From Tamlana sp038148895 (GTDB taxonomy: Bacteria > Bacteroidota > Bacteroidia > Flavobacteriales > Flavobacteriaceae), in assembly GCA_038148895.1 (NCBI GenBank), contig JBBVGQ010000002.1: a stretch of 64,000 nucleotides of DNA; one strand, written 5' to 3'. Positions 46,439 to 54,960 of this stretch are shown in pieces. The notes beneath the pieces were generated by a model, which made no database searches, was not told the DNA's origin, and saw nothing but the letters and a program-made list of their open reading frames with translations. The position numbers were made by a program, and so were the translations under genes. Positions within the stretch are counted from its first letter, which is position 1. The number at the start of each line of letters is the position of its first letter.

Positions 46439-47422
46439 ATGCGAATAAGAACTTTAATATTGAATATACTACTTTTGGTCATGGCAAAAAGCTATGCGCA
46501 AGAGTTGAACTTACCTGTTTTTACCCAATATTTGGCTGATAACAATTTTGTTGTTTCCCCAACCTATGCAGGTATTGGCGATAACCTAAAGCTTAGGGCA
46601 AACGGCTTGACCCAATGGGTGGGGATAAAAGGAGCCCCCGATAACCAATCCTTTTACGGTGACATTAGAATTGCCGATCGCACGGGTGTTGGGCTGTCGT
46701 TCTATAATGATAGAAATGGTAACACCATTCAAACAGGGGCAAAGTTTTCGTTCGCGCATCATCTTATTTTGGATTATTATTCCAAAATGTACCTGTCTTT
46801 TGGTATTTCGTATAATATTAACAACTTCAGAATCGACATCAATAATTTCAACACAACATATGAAAACCCAACTATTGACCCCTATGTAACTGACGATAGA
46901 AGGACGACCAACCATAATTTTGATGTTGGAGCGTTGTTCAGGTTAAAGGGATATTTCTTGAGTTTTAACGTGAACAATGTTTTGGATAAAGACTTTGATA
47001 GTTCCTCAAGAATATTTGAACCAAACCTACTTTTGAATTATCAACTCTATTCAGGTTATACGTTTAGGGGGCCTAAAAAAAGTGGTTTGGAGTTTGAGCC
47101 GTCCATGTTTTTTCAAATGTTCACTAGTGACAAGCGTTCAAGTACCGATGTGAACTTTAAGTTCAGAAAGTACAATAGGGATGAAGATTATTATTGGGCC
47201 GGGATTTCCTATCGTTTTTTAAACGACCAGTTTTTTAAACCTTTAAACATTGGACCGATGGTAGGTTTTAAAAAGTCGATTTTCTATTTTGGGTATGCCT
47301 ATCAGGTCACCACCAACGACTTGGCCGGGTACAACTCAGGTACACATGTGGTTACCATTGGTTTGGAATTTTTACAGGGTATTAGTAATTGTCCATGTAC
47401 ACAAAGCCCTGTGCATCATTAA
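46439..47422 (+). CDS. sprF: SprF/PorP family type IX secretion protein
   Basis: A 327-residue outer-membrane protein with a signal peptide (MRIRTLILNILLLVMAKSYAQ). The family signature is clear: LPVFTQYLADNNFVVSPTYAGIGDNLKLRANGLTQWVGIKG and GVGLSFYNDRNGNTIQTGAKFSFAHHL, then strands ending in GLEFLQG. In F. johnsoniae SprF is needed to deliver SprB to the cell surface through the T9SS; PorP is the Porphyromonas relative that links cargo to the outer-membrane complex. The gene follows sprB after 34 bases. Its shared type B C-terminal system makes it the expected partner of the SprB-like protein here. Confidence 0.88.
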   Translation: MRIRTLILNILLLVMAKSYAQELNLPVFTQYLADNNFVVSPTYAGIGDNLKLRANGLTQWVGIKGAPDNQSFYGDIRIADRTGVGLSFYNDRNGNTIQTGAKFSFAHHLILDYYSKMYLSFGISYNINNFRIDINNFNTTYENPTIDPYVTDDRRTTNHNFDVGALFRLKGYFLSFNVNNVLDKDFDSSSRIFEPNLLLNYQLYSGYTFRGPKKSGLEFEPSMFFQMFTSDKRSSTDVNFKFRKYNRDEDYYWAGISYRFLNDQFFKPLNIGPMVGFKKSIFYFGYAYQVTTNDLAGYNSGTHVVTIGLEFLQGISNCPCTQSPVHH

Positions 47423-47466
47423 TGGCTAAGAACATATTTGGAATTATTGGTAATAAATAAAAAAGT

Positions 47467-48489
47467 CTATTTTTCGATAACCTGCACTTCAAATAATTTA
47501 TCCCAACGTTTTCCGGTTACAAAAATGGTTTTGGTTTTTGGGTTATACGCAATGCCATTTAAAACATCTAAACCGGAATGTTGGGTTACTTTGTTTTTTA
47601 AAGCTGTAAAATCAATTACGCCTTCAACAGCGCCATTTTCTGGATTTATTATGGCTACACCATTTTTTTGGTAACGGTTAGCGTATATCTTGCCATCAAC
47701 CCACTCCAATTCATTGATGCCTACAATTTTTCCCTTATTGGTGCAAACTTGAATATAATCTTCCTCAACTAAAGTTTCTGGGTTAAGCAGCCAAATATTT
47801 TCCGTACCGTCGCTTTTATAAATCACATTGCTGTCGTGGCACAAGCCCCAGCCTTCTTTACTGTTTCCGTATCTAAAGCTGTCCAGTTTTTCAAAAGTAT
47901 TTAAATCATAGATAAACCCTGTTCCTTTTTGCCAAGTTAGCTGATATATTTTATTGTTTAAAATAGTCAGCCCTTCACCAAAATATTCATCCGCTAAATT
48001 GATGTTTTTAATGATGTTTCCAGTTTTATAATCTACTTTTCTAAGTTTAGATTCTTTGTTTTGCCCCGTACTTTCATAAAGCGTGTCGTTAAAAAATTCA
48101 AGGCCTTGGGTATAGGAGGTTATATCGTGTGGATATTCATTTAAAATTTCAAAACCGTAAACTTTAGGCAGCTCACTGTTTAAAATAGTAACCTGTGAAG
48201 ATACGGATTGCTTTTCATTGTTAAAATAAACCGTGGCCTCAAGCGCTTGTTTCCCTAATTTGAAATTTTTTAGAGGAATTGTACTTTCTACTTTTTTACC
48301 TGATAGCAAATAACTGACCGAATCAATGGTGTAGTTTTTTTTGTTTTCAATAGAAAGGTTTAAAGTTGCTGCATTGGAGATGTTTCCTTTTTCGGCATTT
48401 GTTTTTATGGTGAAATAATTCTGACTGGAATTTGAGCCACATGAAGCAATAAAACTACTTAAAAAAATGATTGTTAGGAATTTGAACAT
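47467..48489 (-). CDS. Glutaminyl-peptide cyclotransferase, plant/bacterial type, lipoprotein
   Basis: Converts N-terminal glutamine of peptides to pyroglutamate. The 340-residue protein has a lipoprotein signal (FIASC, Cys17) and an N-terminal Ig-like part of about 120 residues before the five-bladed propeller of the glutamine cyclotransferase family. Recognised segments: EYPHDITSYTQGLEFFNDTLYESTGQ, DEYFGEGLTILNNKIYQLTW, EGWGLCHD, INELEWVDGKIYANRY and LNGIAYNPKTKTIFVTGK. Pyroglutamate is found at the mature N-terminus of many exported Bacteroidota proteins after signal cleavage before Gln; many signals in this window end in AQ, so its likely substrates are those envelope proteins. Confidence 0.88.
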   Translation of the reverse strand: MFKFLTIIFLSSFIASCGSNSSQNYFTIKTNAEKGNISNAATLNLSIENKKNYTIDSVSYLLSGKKVESTIPLKNFKLGKQALEATVYFNNEKQSVSSQVTILNSELPKVYGFEILNEYPHDITSYTQGLEFFNDTLYESTGQNKESKLRKVDYKTGNIIKNINLADEYFGEGLTILNNKIYQLTWQKGTGFIYDLNTFEKLDSFRYGNSKEGWGLCHDSNVIYKSDGTENIWLLNPETLVEEDYIQVCTNKGKIVGINELEWVDGKIYANRYQKNGVAIINPENGAVEGVIDFTALKNKVTQHSGLDVLNGIAYNPKTKTIFVTGKRWDKLFEVQVIEK

Positions 48490-48548
48490 TTGGATGCGAA
48501 ACTAAAATTTGGAGCAAGATATTTATTTAAAATCAGTTTAAAAAATCA

Positions 48549-48578
48549 TTGTGATAATTTTAAAAGGTTGTATCTTTG
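48549..48578 (+). promoter_or_regulatory. Consensus promoter of the SRP RNA gene
   Basis: TTG at 48549-48551, a 19-base spacer and TATCTTTG at 48571-48578. The RNA should begin at about 48584, five bases after the -7 box; this calibrates the other promoters in the window. Confidence 0.8.
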
Positions 48579-48583
48579 CACCC

Positions 48584-48684
48584 GGCAAGTCCTACACAAC
48601 CAGCTCCTGTTGAATCCTCCAGGTCGGGAACGAAGCAAAGGTAAATGGTCGTAGCGGTGTGATGTAGGTAGCTTGCCTTTTTTT
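48584..48684 (+). ncRNA. ffs: Signal recognition particle RNA, small (4.5S) bacterial type
   Basis: Binds Ffh to target membrane proteins cotranslationally. The end stem is GGCAAG (48584-48589) with CTTGCC (48672-48677), continued by a second helix from CCTAC and GTAGG. The conserved apical domain reads CCAGGTCGGGAACGAAGCAA: a GGAA tetraloop in a TCG/CGA stem and the symmetric loop with AGCA. The stem base pair next to the tetraloop differs from the E. coli form but is compensated. A T-run to 48684 terminates the RNA. It has its own consensus promoter and no protein-coding capacity. Confidence 0.92.
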
Positions 48685-48737
48685 ATGCCTTTTAGTTTGG
48701 CAAATCTTTCTATCTTTAAATTCAAATTTCTTAATAA

Positions 48738-49544
48738 ATGTCTAAAGTTGTTTTAATCACGGGCGGTTCTTCGGGTATTGGTAAATCTATTGGTGAGTTT
48801 TTAAGCGAAAAAGGATTTGTAGTCTATGGAACAAGCAGAAAACCAGAGAACCATACAGAAAGCAAGTTCCCAATTTTAGCTTTGGATGTTAAGGATAACA
48901 CCAGTATAAAGAAGACCGTAGCCACCATTATTGAGAAAGAAGCCAAATTAGATGTTTTGATTAACAACGCAGGAGCTGGCATTACCGGCCCAATTGAAGA
49001 AATACCCGAGACGGAGATTAAAAACAATTTTGAAACCAATTTTTTTGGTCCTATTAATGTGATAAAAGCGGTGTTGCCACAAATGCGAAAGCAAAATTCG
49101 GGTTTGATTATTAATGTCACCTCTATTGCAGGTTATATGGGATTGCCTTACAGAGGTATTTATAGTGCGAGTAAAGGTGCGTTGGAACTTTTAACAGAAG
49201 CGTTTAGAATGGAACTGAAAGATTTTAACATAAAAATGACCAACGTGGCTCCGGGTGATTTTGCCACCAATATTGCTGCCGGTAGATATCATGCACCTTT
49301 GCTTGATTCTTCACCATATAAAAAACCTTATGGAAACACCTTGGATTTAATGAATGCCCATGTAGATAATGGTAGCAATCCAAATTTAATGGCTGAAGCC
49401 GTTTATAAAATAATAAAAACCCCAAACCCTAAAGTGCACTATAAAGTAGGGGAGTTTATGCAGAAGTTTTCTATTGTTTTGAAAAGGATTTTACCGGATA
49501 AGGTTTATGAAAAACTTTTGATGAACCATTATAAAATCAATTAG
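48738..49544 (+). CDS. Short-chain dehydrogenase/reductase
   Basis: Classical SDR of 268 residues: cofactor motif TGGSSGIGKSIG at 8-19, NNAGAG at about 76-81, and the catalytic Ser with Tyr-x-x-x-Lys in ITSIAGYMGLPYRGIYSASKGALE. VAPGDFATNIAAG follows, as in the group that reduces sugars, lipids or retinoid-like substrates. Arg or Thr after the first strand (GTSRKPENH) hints at NADP preference. No linked pathway gene is present, so the substrate stays open. Confidence 0.88.
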   Translation: MSKVVLITGGSSGIGKSIGEFLSEKGFVVYGTSRKPENHTESKFPILALDVKDNTSIKKTVATIIEKEAKLDVLINNAGAGITGPIEEIPETEIKNNFETNFFGPINVIKAVLPQMRKQNSGLIINVTSIAGYMGLPYRGIYSASKGALELLTEAFRMELKDFNIKMTNVAPGDFATNIAAGRYHAPLLDSSPYKKPYGNTLDLMNAHVDNGSNPNLMAEAVYKIIKTPNPKVHYKVGEFMQKFSIVLKRILPDKVYEKLLMNHYKIN

Positions 49545-49600
49545 AATTATTGTGGACAAGATTTGTTTTTTTTTCGTTATAAGTTATGGATTAGAGTATT

Positions 49601-50341
49601 TTAAGATGAATAATTTATTGAATCATAGATTGAACTTTCAATAGAGGCAAGTGCTAGAATAGCAATGTAAGGTAAAATTACCTCGACAATAAGCAAGGCA
49701 GTTAAAATAACTTTGGCAAATTCATTAGCACCTGTATATTTTGGTGCGAATTTTTTCAAGGCATCAAAAAAAGAACTCTGCTTCATGCCACTTTTTGCTA
49801 CAAAGAAATTTTTGTTCCAAAAATTATTCTGTTCAAAAAAAATTCTTTCACCTTTTTCTAAATTTAACAGAAACCTAGATTTTAAAAAATTACTCGGATA
49901 TTCTTTAATGGATTTTACCTCATCAATTGAAAACTTGAAAGCTTCAATAAATGTTTTTTTTGTGTGAATTTGTGATTTGTGTTTTAGAACAAAAATTTCA
50001 TTTCCTGATAAAAAAACAACATCACTTTTTGGTTTTTGATTTTTTATAAACAGATAAAGTAAGTAGGCAATATAGATAAATATGATTAATACTAAAAGTC
50101 TTTTTGAGAAAGGAATCCTATCTAAAGCATTTTCTACCACATAATCCATCAATTTCCCTAATGATGCAGTTAATAGCATTATTAAGAATCCTAAAATAAT
50201 ATACTTTAAATATTTAGTTTTTTTAGTGTACGTCACATTTGATAAAAAAGCTTTGTCAACGGTTCTACCTTTATCTAAGTTTAGTACAAATTCATCTAAG
50301 TTCTCAGCAGTTTGAGGTATTTTAAACTTTATTTTTTCCAT
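49601..50341 (-). CDS. Membrane protein of unknown function
   Basis: A 246-residue protein I do not recognise. It has no signal peptide. Three membrane segments are visible: about 45-66 (YLKYIILGFLIMLLTASLGK), 81-99 (LLVLIIFIYIAYLLYLFI) and 213-238 (VILTALLIVEVILPYIAILAL). Between the second and third is a soluble domain of about 110 residues with alternating strands (DVVFLSGNEIFVLKHKSQIHTKK, SRFLLNLEKGERIFFEQNNFW) that resembles a PH-like or bPH fold in outline; that is a guess. It stands alone, with 189 empty bases upstream. Confidence 0.6.
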   Translation of the reverse strand: MEKIKFKIPQTAENLDEFVLNLDKGRTVDKAFLSNVTYTKKTKYLKYIILGFLIMLLTASLGKLMDYVVENALDRIPFSKRLLVLIIFIYIAYLLYLFIKNQKPKSDVVFLSGNEIFVLKHKSQIHTKKTFIEAFKFSIDEVKSIKEYPSNFLKSRFLLNLEKGERIFFEQNNFWNKNFFVAKSGMKQSSFFDALKKFAPKYTGANEFAKVILTALLIVEVILPYIAILALASIESSIYDSINYSS

Positions 50342-50530
50342 GAATTTATTATAATTCTAATAACTTCATCGAATATAAATTTAAAATTTTAATAATTCTT
50401 GTTAACTCATAAAAAGTAATAAAATTATTTGTTTGTAATGATGCAACTGAGATTTAAAAAGAAATCGAATAAGTATAGTGAAAAAGAGGGATTGGATTTG
50501 CAGAATTTTTCCATTATAAACTTTAAAAAC

Positions 50531-51949
50531 CTATTTATTAATTAGGCCTAAAAGTTGGTCTTCAAAATAAGAAGAAAACAAGTTGGTATTGCTATCAACT
50601 ATTTTGGAATGCTTATCTAAAATAATAGTTTTTGTCATAGGGTGCACGGCTAAAACTTCTTTAGCTTCTTTAGCATTTTTAAATTGATATTCGTTGGCTA
50701 TATCGAATTTATGGGCATCCAACATCTTTTTGGATTTATCAATACCACATTCATCAATGTTAATGGTTATAAAGTTTACCTCAGGATATTTTCTCTTCAA
50801 TTCCTCGAGCTTAAAATGGCTCTCTTTAAAGTGTTCGTAATAAATTCTTGACCAAAAACTAATAGCCGTTGGCTTATTCACCAATGAATTTATGTTGAGT
50901 TCCTGATTGTTATAATTAACGACATTAATTTCTGGTAGTTTTAAGCCATCTCTTAAGTTGTTTAAAGATTTGGCGTAACTTACCATAACATTTTTATAGT
51001 TTTCATTACCACATTTGGCTAAGTAGGATTTCAAAATAGCCTCATTATCATCCTGCTTTTTGCCTTTAGATATATAAGCCATGGTAAAATAATACAGTAA
51101 ATCATCTTTAATTGTGGTGTTTTTTATCAAGCTGTCAATGAGATATAATCTATCTAGATTGTAACACACGGATTTTCTATCAAACGATTTGTCATCTGAA
51201 TGGCTATCATGCATTTTTAAAGACATATTGCTAACATTGTGTCTCAAAAAAGTATTGTAATTGTAGTAGGAACTAAGAAATTCGTCGTTGTAATTGACGT
51301 CTTTTCTATAATCATAAAAATCGTCTGGCAAAGTTTTTAAAATGGCAGCTTTGTCCTTGCCATAATGTACAAACGGGTAAACTTCCTTCGCGGAATAATA
51401 ATTGTAATTGATGTTTGCTTGGGCAATTTTTTTGAAAAGGTCGGAAGGTTTATACTTCTCATTAAAACTTTCCAAAGCTTCAGCTTTCATGTTTTTTAGG
51501 GAATCAATAAGATGCTGATAGGTATTTGGGTTTAATTGGCAAAGCCGAACAATATGCTTTTCTTCTTTTTCACTTTCCAAAAAGTCGTTGATGAGGTAGT
51601 TGTTTTTTTTGTCGCCATTTCCGGTAAACACCAATGATTCATCAAAGTCCAAAGTATTTAATCTAAAAAGAACACTGTCCTGGGGTTCAAGTAAAATCAT
51701 TTGGTATTCTCCGCCATGGCGAAACGCATACAACCCTTGTTGAAGGTCGTTGACTTTATATAAAAACCTATTTCTACCATCAAGTTTAATGGTATCAATT
51801 ATGGCTTCATTTTTAGATAGAACAACGTAATTTGTGTTGGGGTTTATAATTTCGCCACCAACATAGGCATAATTGGCGGCTTCATTATTTTCTTTTTTAC
51901 AACCTAAAAATGTGATAAGCACAAATATTAAGGCATAGAATATCTTCAT
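50531..51949 (-). CDS. TlpA/thioredoxin-fold lipoprotein lacking the CxxC
   Basis: A 472-residue lipoprotein (lipobox ITFLGC, Cys17). The N-terminal part (about 25-130; YVGGEIINPNTNYVVLSKNEAIIDTIKLDG) looks like the DUF4369 beta-domain found before Bacteroidota TlpA-like thioredoxins. A helical middle region follows, and the last 130 residues have the thioredoxin layout (VNKPTAISFWSRIYYEHF, VNFITINIDECG, VHPMTKTIILDKHSKIVD). The active-site position reads FWSRIYYEH where a WCxxC is expected, so it cannot act as a dithiol oxidoreductase. The ATG at 51949 is chosen because it opens the signal peptide; an upstream ATG at 51979 adds ten residues. Confidence 0.78.
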   Translation of the reverse strand: MKIFYALIFVLITFLGCKKENNEAANYAYVGGEIINPNTNYVVLSKNEAIIDTIKLDGRNRFLYKVNDLQQGLYAFRHGGEYQMILLEPQDSVLFRLNTLDFDESLVFTGNGDKKNNYLINDFLESEKEEKHIVRLCQLNPNTYQHLIDSLKNMKAEALESFNEKYKPSDLFKKIAQANINYNYYSAKEVYPFVHYGKDKAAILKTLPDDFYDYRKDVNYNDEFLSSYYNYNTFLRHNVSNMSLKMHDSHSDDKSFDRKSVCYNLDRLYLIDSLIKNTTIKDDLLYYFTMAYISKGKKQDDNEAILKSYLAKCGNENYKNVMVSYAKSLNNLRDGLKLPEINVVNYNNQELNINSLVNKPTAISFWSRIYYEHFKESHFKLEELKRKYPEVNFITINIDECGIDKSKKMLDAHKFDIANEYQFKNAKEAKEVLAVHPMTKTIILDKHSKIVDSNTNLFSSYFEDQLLGLINK

Positions 51950-52138
51950 AAATCCTTCCTGAGAGTGTTTCTTAAGCAAAAGTATACCATGTATTTATAA
52001 AGTCCTGTTAATGCGCTGTTAAATGTTTCCCAATCAAATAAAAGCTTAATAGTAGCAAATAATTTAAAAATGAACAACTTTGATTGTTCTCATTAGATTA
52101 TTTGACCAAAGATTTTTCGTGTAACCAATGTAATTGTC

Positions 52139-52146
52139 TACTTTTG
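52139..52146 (+). promoter_or_regulatory. Probable -7 box of the ABC-F gene
   Basis: TACTTTTG matches TAnnTTTG and lies 22 bases before the start codon at 52168. The -33 position has TTTTCG in place of TTG, so support is partial. Confidence 0.45.
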
Positions 52147-52167
52147 CAAAAAATTTAAAGACCCTTT

Positions 52168-53793
52168 ATGTTATCTGTATCAAATCTTTCAGTTCAGTTC
52201 GGAAAACGAGTTCTTTTTGATGAAGTAAATACCACCTTTAATAATGGCAACTGCTATGGCATTATTGGTGCCAACGGTTCAGGAAAATCTACGTTTTTAA
52301 AAATTCTTTCAGGAAAACAAGAGCCAACCTCTGGTCATGTTTCTTTAGAAAGCGGTAAGCGTATGTCTGTTCTTGAGCAGAACCACAACCTTTATGATGA
52401 GCATACAGTTTTGGAAACCGTGTTGATGGGAAATAAACCCTTATATAAAATCAAAACGGAGATTGATGCGCTTTACGCGGATTATACAGATGAAAACGCC
52501 GAAAAAATTGGCGAGCTTCAAGTAGAATTTGAAGAAATGAATGGATGGAATGCCGATAGCGATGCCGCGGCGTTATTGTCCAATTTAGGCATAAAGGAAG
52601 AACTGCATTATATGATGATGGCCGATTTGGACGGAAAACAAAAAGTACGTGTGCTTTTGGCGCAGGCCTTGTTTGGAAACCCTGATGTATTGATTATGGA
52701 TGAGCCTACCAACGATTTGGATTACGAAACCATTTCATGGTTGGAAAATTTCTTGGCCAATTATGATAATTGTGTGATTGTGGTGTCTCACGACCGTCAC
52801 TTTTTAGATGCTGTTTGTACGCATGTTTCAGATATCGACTTTGGAAAAATAAACCACTATTCAGGTAATTATTCGTTTTGGTACGAGTCATCTCAACTAG
52901 CTGCCAAGCAACGTGCACAGCAAAACAAAAAAGCTGAGGAAAAGAAAAAGGAACTTGAAGAATTTATTCGTCGTTTCTCTGCTAACGTGGCTAAAAGTAA
53001 GCAAGCTACCAGTAGAAAGAAAATGATTGACAAGCTTAATATTGCTGATATTAGACCGACTAGCCGTCGTTATCCAGCCATTATTTTTGAGCGTGAGCGC
53101 GAAGCGGGTGACCAAATATTAAATGTTGAAGGTTTGGCTGCCTCAATTGATGGCGATGTTTTGTTTAAGGATATTGATTTAAACTTGGCCAAAGGCGATA
53201 AAGTGGTTGTGTTTTCAAGGGATTCAAGAGCAACAACTGCTTTTTATCAAATCTTAAACGGTAAAGAAAAGGCGGATGCCGGAAAATTTGCTTGGGGTGT
53301 TACTACAACCCAATCGTATTTGCCATTGGATAACAGTGAGTTTTTTAACAACAACCTTAATTTAATTGATTGGTTGCGCCAATGGGCTAAAACTGAAGAA
53401 GAGCGCGAAGAAGTAAATATCCGTGGATTTTTGGGCAAAATGATTTTTAGTGGAGAAGAGGCCTTTAAAAAATCGTCTGTACTATCTGGTGGTGAAAAGG
53501 TTAGATGCATGCTTTCCCGTATGATGATGATGCGTGCTAATGTGTTACAGCTAGATGAACCAACAAACCATTTGGACTTGGAAAGTATTACGGCATTTAA
53601 CAACTCATTAAAAAACTTTAAAGGTACCGTTTTGTTTACAACGCACGACCATGAGTTTGCACAAACCGTTGCCAATAGAGTAGTGGAGCTAACACCAAAT
53701 GGCGTCATAGATCGTTACACTACTTTTGACGAGTATATGCAGGACAAAAAGATTAAGGAGCTACGCGATAAAATGTATGCCGTTACTGCTTAA
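52168..53793 (+). CDS. ABC-F family ATPase, YbiT-like
   Basis: Soluble protein of two ATPase domains without membrane parts, 541 residues; ABC-F proteins act on the ribosome, in translation or antibiotic protection. Domain 1: Walker A GANGSGKSTFLKIL, then LDGKQKVRVLLAQALF where the signature LSGGQ would be, and LIMDEPTNDLD. Between the domains is the charged linker (KKAEEKKKELEEFIRRFSANVAKSKQATSRKKMIDKL). Domain 2: degenerate Walker A (VVFSRDSRATTAFYQIL), a normal LSGGEKVRC, and LQLDEPTNHLD. The weak first signature and weak second Walker A match E. coli YbiT. It ends back to back with the DUF2007 gene. Confidence 0.9.
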   Translation: MLSVSNLSVQFGKRVLFDEVNTTFNNGNCYGIIGANGSGKSTFLKILSGKQEPTSGHVSLESGKRMSVLEQNHNLYDEHTVLETVLMGNKPLYKIKTEIDALYADYTDENAEKIGELQVEFEEMNGWNADSDAAALLSNLGIKEELHYMMMADLDGKQKVRVLLAQALFGNPDVLIMDEPTNDLDYETISWLENFLANYDNCVIVVSHDRHFLDAVCTHVSDIDFGKINHYSGNYSFWYESSQLAAKQRAQQNKKAEEKKKELEEFIRRFSANVAKSKQATSRKKMIDKLNIADIRPTSRRYPAIIFEREREAGDQILNVEGLAASIDGDVLFKDIDLNLAKGDKVVVFSRDSRATTAFYQILNGKEKADAGKFAWGVTTTQSYLPLDNSEFFNNNLNLIDWLRQWAKTEEEREEVNIRGFLGKMIFSGEEAFKKSSVLSGGEKVRCMLSRMMMMRANVLQLDEPTNHLDLESITAFNNSLKNFKGTVLFTTHDHEFAQTVANRVVELTPNGVIDRYTTFDEYMQDKKIKELRDKMYAVTA

Positions 53794-54030
53794 TTAAGCT
53801 TCCAGTTCTGAGGTTAAATTTTCTACGATTGGCAAGGCTTTTTCGAGTTCATCATTATGAACCAAGACTTGTTGCAAGCCGCCACTTTCGCCACCAAATA
53901 ATGATGTTAATCCTGAATCGGTTTGTTCTTTAACCACGGGAATAATGTCTTCATTTTCCAAGGCATCAGCAATACGTTGCGCTGATATATAATCCCCTGT
54001 ATAAACCTTAGTGTAGTTTGTGTGTGGCAT
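53794..54030 (-). CDS. DUF2007 putative signal-transducing protein
   Basis: A 78-residue protein with one DUF2007 domain (ferredoxin-like, PII-like): YTKVYTGDYISAQRIADALENEDIIPVVKEQ and LQQVLVHNDELEKALPIVENL. The family is small, cytoplasmic and without a fixed role. Its last base touches the last base of the ABC-F gene on the other strand (53793/53794), leaving no room for a terminator between them. Confidence 0.88.
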   Translation of the reverse strand: MPHTNYTKVYTGDYISAQRIADALENEDIIPVVKEQTDSGLTSLFGGESGGLQQVLVHNDELEKALPIVENLTSELEA

Positions 54031-54168
54031 AGCTTTGAATTTTGAAGTTCTGTTTTCTAAATGTACGAAAAAAATTTAATTTTTCACCTAACTTAAGGGT
54101 TGTGAAAGTCTTTTTAGAATGCTGGTTTCTGCTGAAGTTTTACGTATATTTAAAGGATAATTTCTGTT

Positions 54169-54900
54169 TTGAAGAACGTCGACCCCATTTTTTTAATTCT
54201 TGCCCTTTTGGCCGAAATAATTGGCACTATCGGTGGCTTTGGTTCTTCGGTGTTTTTTGTTCCATTAGCTAATTTTTACTTCAATTTTCAAACGGTATTG
54301 GGAATTACTGCCTTGTTTCATGTGGTGAGTAATTTGAGTAAAATAGCTCTTTTTAGAAAAGGTATAGACAAAAAACTCATTCTTTATATTGGCGTTCCCG
54401 CGGTATTGTTTGTTATTGTTGGTGGTATATTAAGTAAATATCTCAATACGCGATTCCTTGAAACTATTTTGGGTATCTTTTTAATCTCACTGAGCTTGCT
54501 CTTTTTAATCAAGAAGAACTTAATTGTAAAACCAGAAAAAAAGGAAGCCTTGGTTGGCGGTTCTTTGTCAGGGTTTATTGCGGGAATTTTAGGAACAGGT
54601 GGTGCTATTCGAGGATTGACCATGGCAGCATTCAACCTAGAGAAAAATGTGTTTATTGCTACCTCGGCGGTTATCGATTTTGGTGTTGATTTTAGCCGAA
54701 CCGTGGTGTATTTTCTCAACGGATTTATATCCAAGGATATATTGATTTATATCCCTTTTCTCTTTTTTATTGGAATTTTTGGAAGCTATTTGGGTAAGCT
54801 TCTTTTAAAGAGAATCTCGCAAGAAAATTTTAAAAGATTTTCACTCATTTTAATCCTGCTCATCGGAATTGTCACTATTCTCAAGATTTTGATAAAATAA
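54169..54900 (+). CDS. TauE/SafE-family sulfite/anion permease
   Basis: About 243 residues with seven to eight membrane helices; family members export sulfite, sulfoacetate or related anions. Conserved features: N-terminal AEIIGTIGGFGSSVFFVPLA and the repeated AGILGTGGAIRGLTMAAFNL in the second half. The only usable start is TTG at 54169: an in-frame stop lies at 54151 and no Met occurs before the first conserved motif. A paired terminator closes it at 54904. The substrate is not readable. Confidence 0.85.
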   Translation: MKNVDPIFLILALLAEIIGTIGGFGSSVFFVPLANFYFNFQTVLGITALFHVVSNLSKIALFRKGIDKKLILYIGVPAVLFVIVGGILSKYLNTRFLETILGIFLISLSLLFLIKKNLIVKPEKKEALVGGSLSGFIAGILGTGGAIRGLTMAAFNLEKNVFIATSAVIDFGVDFSRTVVYFLNGFISKDILIYIPFLFFIGIFGSYLGKLLLKRISQENFKRFSLILILLIGIVTILKILIK

Positions 54901-54903
54901 AAA

Positions 54904-54952
54904 AGGTTGAATTATTTGGCTATCACCAACAATTCAACCTCTTAATTTTTTG
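54904..54952. terminator. Terminator between the TauE/SafE gene and pheT
   Basis: AGGTTGAATT (54904-54913) and AATTCAACCT (54931-54940) form a perfect 10-bp stem with a 17-base loop. A T-run follows on the plus strand, and the A-run before the stem gives T on the minus strand, so it can act both ways. Confidence 0.78.
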
Positions 54953-54960
54953 GCCTTTAT

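Noticed and set aside
54042..54272. 76-codon plus-strand ORF before and overlapping the TauE/SafE gene
   Set aside because: Composition is rich in Phe, Cys and Trp, overlaps the permease in another frame and has no recognisable feature.
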